Source: Paraburkholderia elongata
Lineage (GTDB): Bacteria > Pseudomonadota > Gammaproteobacteria > Burkholderiales > Burkholderiaceae
DNA length: 64,000 bases
Reading direction: 5' to 3'
NCBI RefSeq assembly: GCF_013177735.1
Contig: NZ_WOEZ01000050.1
Location: 1 to 64,000, forward strand
Within the stretch, counting starts at the first letter, position 1, and the number at the start of each line of letters is the position of its first letter. The notes below the pieces were generated by a model. The model made no database searches. It saw only the letters and a program-made list of their open reading frames with translations, and was not told where the DNA came from. Of this stretch, positions 1 to 9,030 are shown in pieces. The translations under genes and the position numbers were made by a program.

Positions 1-131
1 GCATATTTTGTCAAGATACTCACCGCCGTACTGAAGCGATTGTGGGGAAAACACACAACGCCAATTTTGCTCTGATTGCTGCGCAAACGATTGCTTATAC
101 TCTCTGCACCTCTTTCTCCGAGGCGCAACGT

Positions 132-806
132 ATGCGGCAGGAATGGCTTGAATATCTCCAGCGAATCGACTGGAACACTCCGGTGACTTTGGCGCTGACA
201 TCAGCGGCAGTCGGTTCTGTCATAACGCTCACCTGGATTTCAGCGAGGGATGCCAGGGAGCGCAAGCGTCAGCGACGCGACACTGGATTGGAGCTCGCGT
301 TATCGCTGGAAAGCTACGCCCGAACCTGCCGGACAATGATGCATAAGGCCACCTGGGCAGCAGCGGAGCCAGTCGGCCATATGAACCGCGAAGCCAGCAA
401 GGGCGTTTCCATTCCCGCCTTTGCCTACCCGGACAGGCTTCAGTGGCATGTCCTGAGCCGCAAAGTTATCTCCGAGCTCCGTGAGTATCCGGCGACAGTG
501 CACGCCGCTCGGGAGTATGTGGAAGCGTTCCGCGAATTCGGCGAGCCAATCGACCTTTGTGGTCAGGTTGAATACGAATGTGCGAAGGCTGCGATGGCAG
601 CGCTAGCACTTGCCCGGACCACGCGCCGGCGGCACGGAGCCGCGAGGTGGAAGCCGGGCACCAAAGACTCAGCTCTGGAGCGCGAACTGTCCGACTTCAT
701 CGCGAACGCTGAAGAAAAGCGCAAGGCGTCGCTCGAGTGTCGAATGGAGTCTACAGTCGGTCGACGAGTTGACGTGCAACAGTTCAAACAGGTGCTAAGC
801 GCCTGA
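132..806 (+). CDS. Hypothetical single-pass membrane protein
   Basis: I do not recognise this family. The 224-residue product has one hydrophobic stretch at about residues 17-36, followed directly by a strongly basic segment (RDARERKRQRR), so the C-terminal part is probably cytoplasmic. The rest is helical and charged, with no catalytic motif I can name. The ATG at 132 is chosen because GAGG precedes it at a suitable distance. The frame is open upstream to the window edge (with a GTG at 42), so a longer N-terminus cannot be excluded. The next gene is convergent. Function unknown. Confidence 0.55.
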   Translation: MRQEWLEYLQRIDWNTPVTLALTSAAVGSVITLTWISARDARERKRQRRDTGLELALSLESYARTCRTMMHKATWAAAEPVGHMNREASKGVSIPAFAYPDRLQWHVLSRKVISELREYPATVHAAREYVEAFREFGEPIDLCGQVEYECAKAAMAALALARTTRRRHGAARWKPGTKDSALERELSDFIANAEEKRKASLECRMESTVGRRVDVQQFKQVLSA

Positions 807-992
807 AACATCGCGATGTTCGGATCCCCCGCGCGGATAGTTCCGTAACCGGCCCACAACTGTCCTTCAGATTTTTCCAAAACGGTCGTTCGTTGCTATC
901 TCCGTGCGGAGCGATGTCGACGTGCTGCTTGGCAACGCACGAACGGCAGGAACCGACCTTTGGGGTCTTCAAGCACTCCTGGTATCTGACGT

Positions 993-1659
993 TCAGCGTC
1001 GTTGCTCTCGCATCGCTTCCGCCACCCATTCTTTTACCGGTTTCAGGTCCGGGATTTTGTTCATATAGTCAGTCACACCGCGTGACGAAACCGACAATCC
1101 ATAGGTAAGAAACCGCAGCGTCACCGGAGCGAAGTATGCATCTGCAATAGAAAATCCGCCGAAGAGAAAGGGGCCGCCATATTGCGCCAGGCACGTCTCC
1201 CAGATCTGTTCGACGCGTTGCACGTCCCACCTGACTTCGGCGATGCCGAGCGCGCTCTTGCCCGCGACAGGGTCGCGCATACAGATATCCAGATGCAATT
1301 CGCGCCGCATGTGGGTGAACCCGGCGTGCATTTCCAGGCAAATGCTTCGTGCATGCGCCCGTTTCTTCACATCCTGCGGCCACAGCAGGCGATCGGGGAA
1401 ACGCTCCGCGAGGTACTCGCAGATCGCCATCGAATCCCAGATCACCTGATCGTCGAGAAGCAGGCTGGGTATCCGCCCCGAAGGCGAATAACGGGCAATG
1501 CGCTCGGCCGTATCGGGTCGATTCAATGCGCTTCAAGGTCAAGCCGGAAGCTGAACCGTTCACTCTCACTTCGTCGAAAGGAATGTCGAAATACCGCATG
1601 ACGAGCCATGGACGCATGGTCCAGGAAGAGAAGTTCTTGCTGCCGGTGACTAGGCGCAT
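993..1659 (-). pseudogene. Glutathione S-transferase, frameshifted
   Basis: The reading starts at 1659 with a typical GST thioredoxin-fold N-terminus (VTGSKNFSSWTMRPWL), then loses frame around 1515-1530. It continues in another frame with the rest of the fold (YSPSGRIPSLLLDD, then DSMAICEYLAERFPD) and an all-helical C-terminal domain ending at 993. Together the pieces make one GST of about 220 residues, a normal length for the family. The family conjugates or reduces electrophilic compounds with glutathione. Either the gene is broken or the assembly has an indel here. The neighbouring isochorismatase-like gene is also broken, which favours real decay. Confidence 0.75.
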
Positions 1660-1670
1660 GACCGCGTCTC

Positions 1671-2200
1671 CTACAGCTTGGCCAGGGCGCTCACGGTATC
1701 GATCACCGTGGCGAATTCCCGGTGCAGGCTCGCCAGCGCGGTCTCATGCATCTGCTCCGCGCTGAAGTATTTGCCGTCCGGTCCGCAACGCTCGAATGTC
1801 GCGGTGGCATCCGACACAATGTAAGTGGCGAATCCGAAATTGCCAGCCATGCGTGTCGTGGTTGACACGCAATGGTCAGTCGTAATGCCGGCGATGACCA
1901 GGGTCGTGGCACTCATTGCGCGCAAGCGCTGTTCAAGATCGGTGCCGATGAACGAACTGTTCACGTTCTTGTAGATAACGGGCTCCCCGGGCACGGACGA
2001 TCCGGATGGAACAAGCTTTGCGGCCGCGGAGAACGATGCTGGACGTGGATCAGCCGCCGTTGCGCCTTTCTCCAGCCGGTAAGGAGTGCAGCGATGTTGG
2101 CCTCAGCGGCGAGATTGTTGCGTTGCCCCCAACTGGGATCGTCAAATGCCTGTTGCACATCGATGACGATCAGGACAGTGTCGAGTGGTAGCGAGTTCAT
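1671..2200 (-). pseudogene. Isochorismatase-family cysteine hydrolase, frameshifted
   Basis: The N-terminal half from 2200 has the family start (TVLIVIDVQQAFDDPSWG, with the catalytic Asp) and reads to HPDRP. The second half, in another frame, contains GITTDHCVSTTTRMAGN with the nucleophilic Cys. The halves meet near 1990-2010, where some residues expected between HPDRP and PGEPVIYKN are missing, so a small deletion rather than a single-base slip is likely. The family hydrolyses isochorismate, nicotinamide or N-carbamoyl compounds; the substrate here is unknown. It is divergent from the LysR gene at 2319, the usual layout for a regulator and its target. Confidence 0.75.
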
Positions 2201-2254
2201 TCTTCTCTCCTTTCAATGGAACACGATCGGTGAAATTGATTTTCCGGTCGCTCA

Positions 2255-2267
2255 TTGTTCGCAACAA
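2255..2267. promoter_or_regulatory. Palindrome TTGTT-CGC-AACAA, possible LysR operator
   Basis: A perfect inverted repeat (arms TTGTT/AACAA, spacer CGC) lies in the 118-bp divergent region between the isochorismatase-like gene and the LysR gene. LysR-type regulators usually bind T-N11-A dyads in such positions. Assignment to this regulator is inference. Confidence 0.4.
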
Positions 2268-2318
2268 CCGAAATCCCATATAGTTGCGGCGTATCCATGA
2301 AGGATTTCGATCGTCGGA

Positions 2319-3242
2319 ATGAACAAACTGAAGCTCAATCAACTCGAAATGCTAATCGCCGTCGCCGATGCAGGCGGCTTTGGCAGTGCCGCGTTGGAGT
2401 TGGGGTGTACCCAGTCGCGCATCAGTCACGCGATCACGGAACTGGAGGGAATTCTGGCAACGCGGCTACTGTTGCGTTCCCGAACGGGCTGCGTACCGAC
2501 CGATGCCGGCTACCGCGTGCTTTCGAAAGCCCGGCAGATACTCAATCTGACGGACAGTCTGATCGATGCTGCGAAAGACAATGAAGAGGTTGTGGGTCGA
2601 GTGCGCATCGCCTGCTTTCGGAGCGTCAGTACTCATTTGCTACCGCGCGCGCTTGAAGCGCTCGCCGCCGAGTATCCCGGGATCCGGGTCGACGTCGATG
2701 ACAGCTGCGAGGAACGCGAGGAAGTTACCCGCGCGGTTGAAGAAGGGCGTGCCGATATTGGTATTGCACACTTGCCAGTCGGGCCGGGTTTGGTGAAGCG
2801 TCCTTATGTATCGGATTCGTACGTTCTTGTCGCTCCGTCCTCGCTGCCGTTGCGCGCGCCGGTGTCATGGGACCAATTCAATAACGTGCCATATATCCAG
2901 CTCAATTGCTCTGGAGCATTTGCCATACTGGAGCAATGTCGTGCGGCGGGGTTCGATGCGGAACCCTCGCGCACGTTGGCGACCGACACTAGTGTCGTGG
3001 CAATGGTCAGGCATGGCATCGGCTATTCAATCCTGCCACATCTCGCGGTCTTTCCTGCGCCGGATGGTGTCAGTATTTTTGATCTGCCGATTCCCGCACA
3101 GCGTCAGTTTGCGGTGGTCACGTTGCCCGACACCGCCCGCTTGAAGACAGTGCAGATCGTGAAACGCTTTATCCACAATAAACGAATCGTGATGAATAGC
3201 GATGCGTTTCGCGCAGACCTTGTTCGTTGGTCGCAGGAGTGA
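2319..3242 (+). CDS. LysR-family transcriptional regulator
   Basis: The 307-residue length is standard for LysR. Residues about 5-64 form the winged helix-turn-helix (LNQLEMLIAVADAGGFGSAA, then CTQSRISHAITELE), and residues about 95-295 form the periplasmic-binding-like effector domain, with the usual ADIGIAH segment. The gene is divergent from the broken isochorismatase-like and GST genes, which are its most likely original targets; a palindrome lies between them. No strong ribosome binding site precedes the ATG at 2319. The effector cannot be told from sequence. Confidence 0.9.
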   Translation: MNKLKLNQLEMLIAVADAGGFGSAALELGCTQSRISHAITELEGILATRLLLRSRTGCVPTDAGYRVLSKARQILNLTDSLIDAAKDNEEVVGRVRIACFRSVSTHLLPRALEALAAEYPGIRVDVDDSCEEREEVTRAVEEGRADIGIAHLPVGPGLVKRPYVSDSYVLVAPSSLPLRAPVSWDQFNNVPYIQLNCSGAFAILEQCRAAGFDAEPSRTLATDTSVVAMVRHGIGYSILPHLAVFPAPDGVSIFDLPIPAQRQFAVVTLPDTARLKTVQIVKRFIHNKRIVMNSDAFRADLVRWSQE

Positions 3243-3710
3243 GCGTCGTCGAGTCAATGCAAGTCCATTCGCCGAGCCTGCTGCAGACATATGAAACCGT
3301 GCTGCGCCGAACCTGATCGAAATCCGCAACCAGTTGTAGCTAGACGCGCGCCTCTCGTTTCGGCACCCGGCGCGCAGGGCGCCGCAGGCCGGGCGTCACT
3401 CACGATTCGGTCCGACCTCGAGCGTTCGACGCTGCGCACCGCGCATCCCAACATCCCAATGTAATCGCCCTGACGACGGCGCAATCCCCGCGTTGGAACC
3501 CGATCGCGCGGGCGGCGCTGGAATTTGCCGCCCGTCCCGATCGTTCCTTCCGTGGAACTGTAACAGCGGTAACGATTTCGACCGGGCAGCAGCCCCGCGT
3601 TCGCGAATTCGCACGTTCGATCGGAGTCAAAAGTACAACAGACCAGGGATGTCTGGTTCGAGGGCGATCCGCAGCCGATCTGCGTGGATCGCGCCTTGCG
3701 AGGAGGAAAG
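3243..3710. other. Intergenic region, no supported gene
   Basis: The 468 bp between the LysR gene and the DUF3300 gene hold only spurious open frames (the longest on the minus strand) with no recognisable protein similarity. It should contain the promoter of the DUF3300 gene, but I see no clear operator. Confidence 0.5.
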
Positions 3711-5153
3711 ATGAAGTCGACCATGTTCCGGATTTTCGCCGGGATGCTGGCAAGCCTGATCCTCGGAGCATCATCGGGAGTGTATGGTGAGAGCGAGGTC
3801 CAGCCGGCGCCGCAGGCCGCCGCGCCGTTGACGGCAGAGCAACTCGATCAAATGCTCGCGCCGATCGCGCTCTATCCTGATCCGCTGGTCGCCCAGATCC
3901 TGATGGCGGCGACCTATCCGCTGGAAGTCGTCGAAGCCGATCGCTGGGTTCAGCAGCCGGGCAACGCGGCGCTCCAGGGCGGGCAGTTGACTGGCGCGCT
4001 CGAGCAGCAGCCTTGGGATCCGAGTGTGAAGTCGCTCGTGCCGTTTCCGCAGGTGCTGAAGATGCTCGATGACAACCTCGAGTGGACCGAGCGCATTGGC
4101 GACGCCTTTCTGGCCAGCCAGCCGGCGGTCATGGATTCGATCCAGCGCCTTCGCCAGCGTGCGCAGGCGGCAGGCACGCTGCAGTCGATACCGGAGGAGG
4201 CGGTCAACCAGGTCGGGCAGGACATCACGATTCAGCCCGCCAGCGCGGACACCGTCTACGTTCCGGTCTACAACCCGACGGTTGCCTATGGCGCCTGGCC
4301 TTATCCCGCTTATCCGCCCTACTATTTCCCAAATGACTTCTACGACGCGGTGCCCGGTCCGTTCGGCTTCGGCTGGGTGAGCGTAGCCATAGTCGTGCCG
4401 CTGTGGGGTTGGGAGCATTGTGACTGGCATCGGCACCACATCGACCTCGACCGCGACCGCTTCGCCGACCTAAACCGCCACCATCGGCCGTCGGGAGTCG
4501 AGTGGACGCACGATCCGTGGCATCGGCACGGCGTTCCGTACCGCGACCCGGTCATGCAGAGCCGGTTTGCGTCGAACGCCGCGTCGCCGGATGCGCGCCC
4601 GGCCTCGCGCGGAAATCCGGCTGCGTTGGCCGTTCCTTCATCGCGCACCGTGCCGGCCGTCGCGGGGATGCCAGGGGGCGCGCATCCGCAGGCGGCTCCA
4701 GTGGCTCCGCCGCAGGGTCCTCATGCGCAGATGCCTCAGGTATTGACGACGCCCCGCGCACAGGTACCTCAGCCACCGCAGGCTCCTCACGCGCAGACGC
4801 CTCAGGTATGGACGGCGCCCCGCGCGCAGGTCCCACCGGCGCCGCAGGTTCCCCATGAGCAGATGCCTCAGGTATGGGCGCCCCGCGCACAGGAACCTCT
4901 GTCAATGCAGGTGCCCCACGTACAGACGCCGCAAGTACTGCGGGCGCCTCCAGCGCAGATACCGCACCCGATGCCGCGGCCAGCCGCCGTGGTGATGCCG
5001 CACGTCGCGCCAGGCTTCGTACCGTCCGGTCGCGGCCCTGGCATGCAGGCGCCAGCCATGCCCGGACGCGTCAGCGGCATGCCAGCGCCCGTATTCCGTC
5101 CTGCGGGCGGGGTGGCGCGGCCGGCGACGTCGGACGGCGCCAGGACACACTGA
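3711..5153 (+). CDS. DUF3300 domain exported protein with Pro/Gln-rich repeat tail
   Basis: The start at 3711 has a near-perfect ribosome binding site (AGGAGGAAAG). Residues 1-26 are a Sec signal peptide. Residues about 35-220 match the DUF3300 family (LTAEQLDQMLAPIALYPDPL; VAQILMAATYPLEVVEADRW; later VYVPVYNP). A hydrophobic Tyr/Pro-rich segment follows (around residue 200-235), then a His/Asp/Arg-rich stretch. The C-terminal third is an imperfect repeat of about 20 residues built on PHAQ-PQV and PRAQVP. The product is probably an envelope protein; the biochemical role of DUF3300 is not established as far as I know. The repeat tail is low-complexity and likely variable between strains. Confidence 0.85.
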   Translation: MKSTMFRIFAGMLASLILGASSGVYGESEVQPAPQAAAPLTAEQLDQMLAPIALYPDPLVAQILMAATYPLEVVEADRWVQQPGNAALQGGQLTGALEQQPWDPSVKSLVPFPQVLKMLDDNLEWTERIGDAFLASQPAVMDSIQRLRQRAQAAGTLQSIPEEAVNQVGQDITIQPASADTVYVPVYNPTVAYGAWPYPAYPPYYFPNDFYDAVPGPFGFGWVSVAIVVPLWGWEHCDWHRHHIDLDRDRFADLNRHHRPSGVEWTHDPWHRHGVPYRDPVMQSRFASNAASPDARPASRGNPAALAVPSSRTVPAVAGMPGGAHPQAAPVAPPQGPHAQMPQVLTTPRAQVPQPPQAPHAQTPQVWTAPRAQVPPAPQVPHEQMPQVWAPRAQEPLSMQVPHVQTPQVLRAPPAQIPHPMPRPAAVVMPHVAPGFVPSGRGPGMQAPAMPGRVSGMPAPVFRPAGGVARPATSDGARTH

Positions 5154-5581
5154 AGAGCGGCATATCGGCCGCCTGCGGACAACCACGAACAGCGCATCCG
5201 GCACAGGCGTCTGACGTATCGAACCTGCAACGATGGACGGCCAGCGGCAGCCCGGACCGGATCCGCGCGTTCACACGTCCTCCGGAATCGAGTTGATCGA
5301 GAGTCGTCGAGGAGAAAAAAAGCGCGTCGATGAACGGACGCGCAAATCGGAGACAAGAGAAGAAATCACTCAGAAAAAGAAAAACGAGTGAAGACAACGG
5401 CTGCCCATCGAGGCTGCCAATAACTATTGAAGCAGCTTACGGCCTGAACCGCGGTGAACTTTTGTCAAATGCGCGAGGCAATGACCGATTTGCTGTTGCC
5501 TTCTGGCGTATCGGCAGGACCGGCGCAATGCGCGCTGACTACGTATTCGCCAGGCACGAGGGCACTACGTCGGGCTTTTCC
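5154..5581. other. Convergent intergenic region, no supported gene
   Basis: 428 bp between two convergent genes. Short frames are present on both strands, but none has codon structure or similarity I can support. No strong terminator hairpin with a T run was noticed. Confidence 0.5.
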
Positions 5582-6481
5582 TCATGAGGATCGTGTAGTG
5601 AACGGTGCCGAGAGTTCTTCCGCTCTCGAAAGAAAGAGCTTCAGGACTGGAGAGGTGTTCGACCTGCTGTAGCCAATGACGAGATCAACCGTCGGTGCAT
5701 CGCCTTCAAGGGGCCGGCTGACGACCGACCATGGCAGCAGATTGTTCGCGTACTCCGGCATCAACGCCAGCCCACGCGTGGACGCCACGAGCGACATCGC
5801 CATCGCGAGATTGTCGACGCCGTGGTCGGGCGTGATATCGACCCCGCTCTGTTGCAGATACCGCTCGATCACGTCGTGCAGCACCCTCGCCTTGTTCGAC
5901 GCCATGATGAACGTCTCGCCCACGAGATCCTCCGGGCGGATCGCTGTTCGTGCGGTCAGCCGGTGGTCGCTCGGCATCAGCACAATGAGCTTCTCCCTGC
6001 CGACGACGCGATAGTCGAGATCGAATCCCGGTTCGGCCCGCAGAAAGGCGAGGTCGAGCCGGCCACGCGCTAGCGCATCGGCGAGGTCCGGCGAATAGCT
6101 GCTCGATACGGTGACGTCGATATTCGGCAATTCATCGCGCAGAACCTGCATGGCGCGCGGCAGCCAGGTTATTTCCTCGCCGGTCTGAAAGCCGAGCGCG
6201 AAGGCCTGTTTCGCCGGCTGCGCGGCGCGGCGCGCTGCCTCGATCGCGGCGTCGACCTGCGCGAGCGCCAGCCGCGCATGGTCGAGGAAAGCCTTGCCCG
6301 ATGCAGTCAGTTCGACGCCGCGCGCACTGCGGCTGAACAGTTCCGCGCGGACCTCGTCTTCCAGATCGCGAATCTGTCGGCTAAGAGATGGCTGCGACGT
6401 GTGCAGACGCTGTTCGGCCGCAACCGTGAGGCTGCCCGTCTCCGCGACGGCAACGAAATACCGCAGATGTCGAAGTTCCAT
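5582..6481 (-). CDS. LysR-family regulator (CbnR/HcaR-like type)
   Basis: A 299-residue LysR regulator starting MELRHLRYFVAVAETGSLTV. The HTH is at residues about 4-60 (LHTSQPSLSRQIRDLE) and the effector domain at about 90-290 (RGRLDLAFLRAEP; GLALMPEYA). This N-terminus and spacing are typical of regulators of aromatic and chloroaromatic catabolism, though the subfamily also has other roles. It is divergent from the SDR/DUF427 genes at 6.7-8.1 kb, which are probable targets. The shared promoter region holds a strong palindrome at 6502-6516. Confidence 0.9.
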   Translation of the reverse strand: MELRHLRYFVAVAETGSLTVAAEQRLHTSQPSLSRQIRDLEDEVRAELFSRSARGVELTASGKAFLDHARLALAQVDAAIEAARRAAQPAKQAFALGFQTGEEITWLPRAMQVLRDELPNIDVTVSSSYSPDLADALARGRLDLAFLRAEPGFDLDYRVVGREKLIVLMPSDHRLTARTAIRPEDLVGETFIMASNKARVLHDVIERYLQQSGVDITPDHGVDNLAMAMSLVASTRGLALMPEYANNLLPWSVVSRPLEGDAPTVDLVIGYSRSNTSPVLKLFLSRAEELSAPFTTRSS

Positions 6482-6501
6482 ATGCTCCTCGCCCGCATCC
6501 T

Positions 6502-6516
6502 ATGCCTCATAGGCAT
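6502..6516. promoter_or_regulatory. Palindrome ATGCCT-CAT-AGGCAT, likely LysR box
   Basis: A perfect 6-bp-arm inverted repeat sits 21-35 bp upstream of the LysR start codon, in the divergent region facing the SDR genes. It fits the T-N11-A layout of LysR recognition sites. The link to the adjacent LysR gene is inference from position. Confidence 0.5.
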
Positions 6517-6665
6517 GCCCACCAGCCTACAAAGTCTTTTTGCTTTTCGCAATCGACCACTAGATTAGCGAACAAGGGGCGTCGCGGGGCCTACCAGCAA
6601 ACCACAACGAACTGGCACCCGCCCTCGCCCCACTACCTCTCATCCATATCGCAGGAGAGCCTGAA

Positions 6666-6800
6666 ATGGACAGCCCAGTCGTTGTAATTACCGGTGCGCT
6701 TACAGGCATCGCCCGCGCGATCCTGTTTCTCGCATCGGATGCCGCGTCGTTCGTGACTGGCCAGATCGTCTCCGTCGACGGCGGCAAAACGGCGGGCTGA
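6666..6800 (+). pseudogene. SDR oxidoreductase with large in-frame internal deletion
   Basis: A 44-codon frame fuses the very start of a short-chain dehydrogenase (MDSPVVVITGALTGIARA, the Rossmann TGxxxGI loop) directly to the last ~26 residues of the same type of protein (ILFLASDAASFVTGQIVSVDGG). Roughly 190-200 codons, including the catalytic Ser-Tyr-Lys, are missing, yet the frame is kept and an AGGAG-type site precedes the ATG. The fragment is the first gene after the divergent promoter and lies 31 bp before an intact SDR gene. It cannot be an active SDR; it is probably a deletion scar. Confidence 0.8.
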
Positions 6801-6831
6801 TGCCGAACCCACAGCGATCAGGAGAACTATC

Positions 6832-7578
6832 ATGAGCCACCTCGCCGGAAAGACCGCGCTCGTCACGGGCGCCTCACGCGGCATCGGCCGCGCCAGTGCG
6901 CTCGCACTCGCGAAAGCAGGCGCACAGGTGCTCGTTCACTACAGCAGCGGGGAAAAGGCGGCGGATGCTGTCGTCGCCGAAATCCGCGCGGCCGGCGGCA
7001 ACGCCCAGAAAATCGCCGCGGATCTGCGCGACGCAGACGGCCCGCATACGCTCGCAAAACGCGTACGCGCTGTCGTCGGCCATCGTCTGGACATTCTGGT
7101 GGCGAACGCCGGTATTTCAAAGGCCGCAAGCATCGAGGAAACGACCGTCGAAGATTTCGACGACCTGTTCGCCGTGAATGTGCGTGCGCCCTATTTCCTC
7201 GTGCAGCAGTTACTGCCGGTGATGTGCAAAGGCAGCAGCGTTGTCCTGCTCTCGTCGCTCGCGGCGCATGCCGCGGTCGGCAAGTTCCCCGCATACGCGG
7301 CTACCAAGGGGGCGGTCGAGACACTCGTCAAGCATTTCGCTTCGGCACTTGGTGAACGCGAGATTCGCGTGAATGCAGTTGCGCCCGGCGTCGTCGAAAC
7401 CGACATGTCGAACTTCACCAAGACCGACGCGGGACGCGAGGTCGCGCTCGGCATGCAGGCGTTAAAGCGCGTCGCGCAACCTGATGACATCGGCGGAGCG
7501 GTTGCGTTTCTCGCCTCGGAAGCAGCGCGCTGGATTACCGGTGAAACGCTGCGTGTCGACGGCGGCTCGAAACTCTAG
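6832..7578 (+). CDS. SDR-family NAD(P)-dependent oxidoreductase
   Basis: A 248-residue classical short-chain dehydrogenase, FabG-like in length. Seen directly: the cofactor loop TGASRGIGRA (residues about 13-22), the NAG motif (VANAGIS), the catalytic Ser in LLSSLAAHAA, and YAATKGA carrying the Tyr-x-x-x-Lys pair. The C-terminus WITGETLRVDGGSKL is complete. AGGAG precedes the ATG. It follows the deleted SDR remnant and precedes a DUF427 gene. Substrates of such SDRs range from 3-oxoacyl-thioesters to alcohols and cannot be inferred here. Confidence 0.9.
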   Translation: MSHLAGKTALVTGASRGIGRASALALAKAGAQVLVHYSSGEKAADAVVAEIRAAGGNAQKIAADLRDADGPHTLAKRVRAVVGHRLDILVANAGISKAASIEETTVEDFDDLFAVNVRAPYFLVQQLLPVMCKGSSVVLLSSLAAHAAVGKFPAYAATKGAVETLVKHFASALGEREIRVNAVAPGVVETDMSNFTKTDAGREVALGMQALKRVAQPDDIGGAVAFLASEAARWITGETLRVDGGSKL

Positions 7579-7651
7579 ACCAACCCGATTCACGCCCGTT
7601 TCCAGTGTCTTCGAACGAACGCCCCTGAAGCGCCAACTCAAGGAGAAACCC

Positions 7652-8065
7652 ATGGTCAGCAACACCACTTCCGCCGCCCGGCCAGTGAAGATTCCGGGCA
7701 AGGACCATCCGATCACCATCGAACGCAATCCGTCGCGGGTGGTGGTCACGGTGGCCGGAAAGGTCATCGTCGATACGCAGGATGCGTTGACGCTGCGCGA
7801 GGCCCATTACCCGGCAGTCGTCTACGTCCCGCGAAAGGATATCGACATGACGTTGCTCGAGCGCACCGACCACGCGACCTACTGCCCATATAAGGGCGAT
7901 TGCGCGTACTTCTCGATTCCGGCTGGCGGCGAGCGCGCGGTCAACGCCGTTTGGACCTACGAGAACCCGTACGAGGCCGTCGCACGGATCCGCAATCACC
8001 TCGCGTTCTATCCGGACCGCGTGGATGCGATCGACGAGCGGCCGGCCGCTTCGACCGACAACTGA
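7652..8065 (+). CDS. DUF427 domain protein
   Basis: A 137-residue soluble protein. The start at 7652 is preceded by AAGGAG; the longer upstream frame overlaps the SDR and lacks such a site. The conserved family core is visible: ITIERNPSRVVVTVAGKVI, then YPAVVYVPRKDI, and CPYKGDCAYFSI, with WTYENPYE near the end. DUF427 proteins are small beta-rich proteins of unknown biochemical role, often next to oxidoreductases. It lies 73 bp after the SDR and is probably co-transcribed with it. Confidence 0.85.
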   Translation: MVSNTTSAARPVKIPGKDHPITIERNPSRVVVTVAGKVIVDTQDALTLREAHYPAVVYVPRKDIDMTLLERTDHATYCPYKGDCAYFSIPAGGERAVNAVWTYENPYEAVARIRNHLAFYPDRVDAIDERPAASTDN

Positions 8066-8289
8066 GCGCCCGCAGTCGCTCACCATCGCACGCACGACGC
8101 TCGACCTTTCACGGAGATTGACATGACTGTCACCTAGCCCGAACAGCACAAGGCCCTCAGCCAGAGGGCATGAACCGTTGCCCCTACGCGCCAATAGCTC
8201 TTTGGAAAATGGTCCGGACAGCGACAACAGTCAATCATTAACTGGATTAGTGACGCGGTGAACCGCTCACAAAAACCTTAGGAAATAAC
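8066..8289 (+). other. Intergenic region with a truncated gene start
   Basis: Contains ACGGAGATTGAC followed by ATG ACT GTC ACC TAG (from 8123), a ribosome binding site and start codon that run into a stop after four codons. This looks like the leftover 5' end of a gene removed by deletion. A small hairpin (GCCCTC...GAGGGC, around 8153-8169) follows. Nothing else was recognised. Confidence 0.35.
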
Positions 8290-9030
8290 ATGTCTAAGTT
8301 GGCTCAGAAAGTGGCACTCGTTACCGGCGGTTCACGCGGCATCGGTGCGGCAATCGCGAAGCGTCTCGCCGCGGATGGAGCGCGGGTGGCCTTTACATAT
8401 GCGAAGGACGCCAGCGCGGCTTCGGCCGTAGTCAAAGAGATTGAACTCAATGGCGGAAAGGCTATCGCGATCCAGGCGGACGCTACTGACGTCAAAGCTG
8501 TCGAGGCTGCGGTCGAAAAAACTTTTGCGACCTTCGGCCGGCTGGATGTGCTGGTGAACAATGCCGGCACGGCCATTCCGAAACCGTTCGAAGACACGAC
8601 ACTGGAGGAGATGGATCGAGTGATCGACATCAACATCCGCGGCGTGTTCGCTACGACCAAAGCTGCGCTGAAGCACCTGCGTGATGGTGGCCGCATCATC
8701 ATGATCGGTTCGGCGGTGGGCGAGCGTGCCATCGCGCCCGGGCTGGTGCCCTACGCGGCCACGAAGGCAGCCGTCAGGATGTTCACTCAGGCGCTGTCTC
8801 GAGAGTTGGGAGGTCGGGGCATCACGGTTAACAACGTCCAGCCGGGTCCGATCGATACAGACCTGAATCCCGCCTCAGGCGATTGGGCGGTGCCGCAGAA
8901 GGCGGCCACAGTACTCGGTCGCTATGGGCGCGTTGAGGAGATCGCCGCAATGGTAGCTTTCGTCGCCGGCCCGGAGGCCTCTTACATTACCGGCGCGAAT
9001 CTTACGGTGGATGGTGGGATGAATGCCTGA
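8290..9030 (+). CDS. SDR-family oxidoreductase (3-oxoacyl-ACP reductase-like)
   Basis: A complete 246-residue classical SDR: TGGSRGIGAAIAK cofactor loop near residue 14, VNNAGTA, catalytic Ser in IMIGSAVGE, YAATKAA (Tyr/Lys), and C-terminal YITGANLTVDGGMNA. An AGGA site precedes the ATG. It is followed by a 379-bp gap and a convergent monooxygenase gene. The substrate is unknown. It is distinct from the SDR at 6832, so this is not a tandem duplicate of identical sequence. Confidence 0.9.
   Translation: MSKLAQKVALVTGGSRGIGAAIAKRLAADGARVAFTYAKDASAASAVVKEIELNGGKAIAIQADATDVKAVEAAVEKTFATFGRLDVLVNNAGTAIPKPFEDTTLEEMDRVIDINIRGVFATTKAALKHLRDGGRIIMIGSAVGERAIAPGLVPYAATKAAVRMFTQALSRELGGRGITVNNVQPGPIDTDLNPASGDWAVPQKAATVLGRYGRVEEIAAMVAFVAGPEASYITGANLTVDGGMNA

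Noticed and set aside
3254..3724. Minus-strand frame of 156 codons upstream of the DUF3300 gene
   Set aside because: No motif or membrane pattern, Cys/Arg-rich random-like composition; it overlaps the DUF3300 ribosome binding site.
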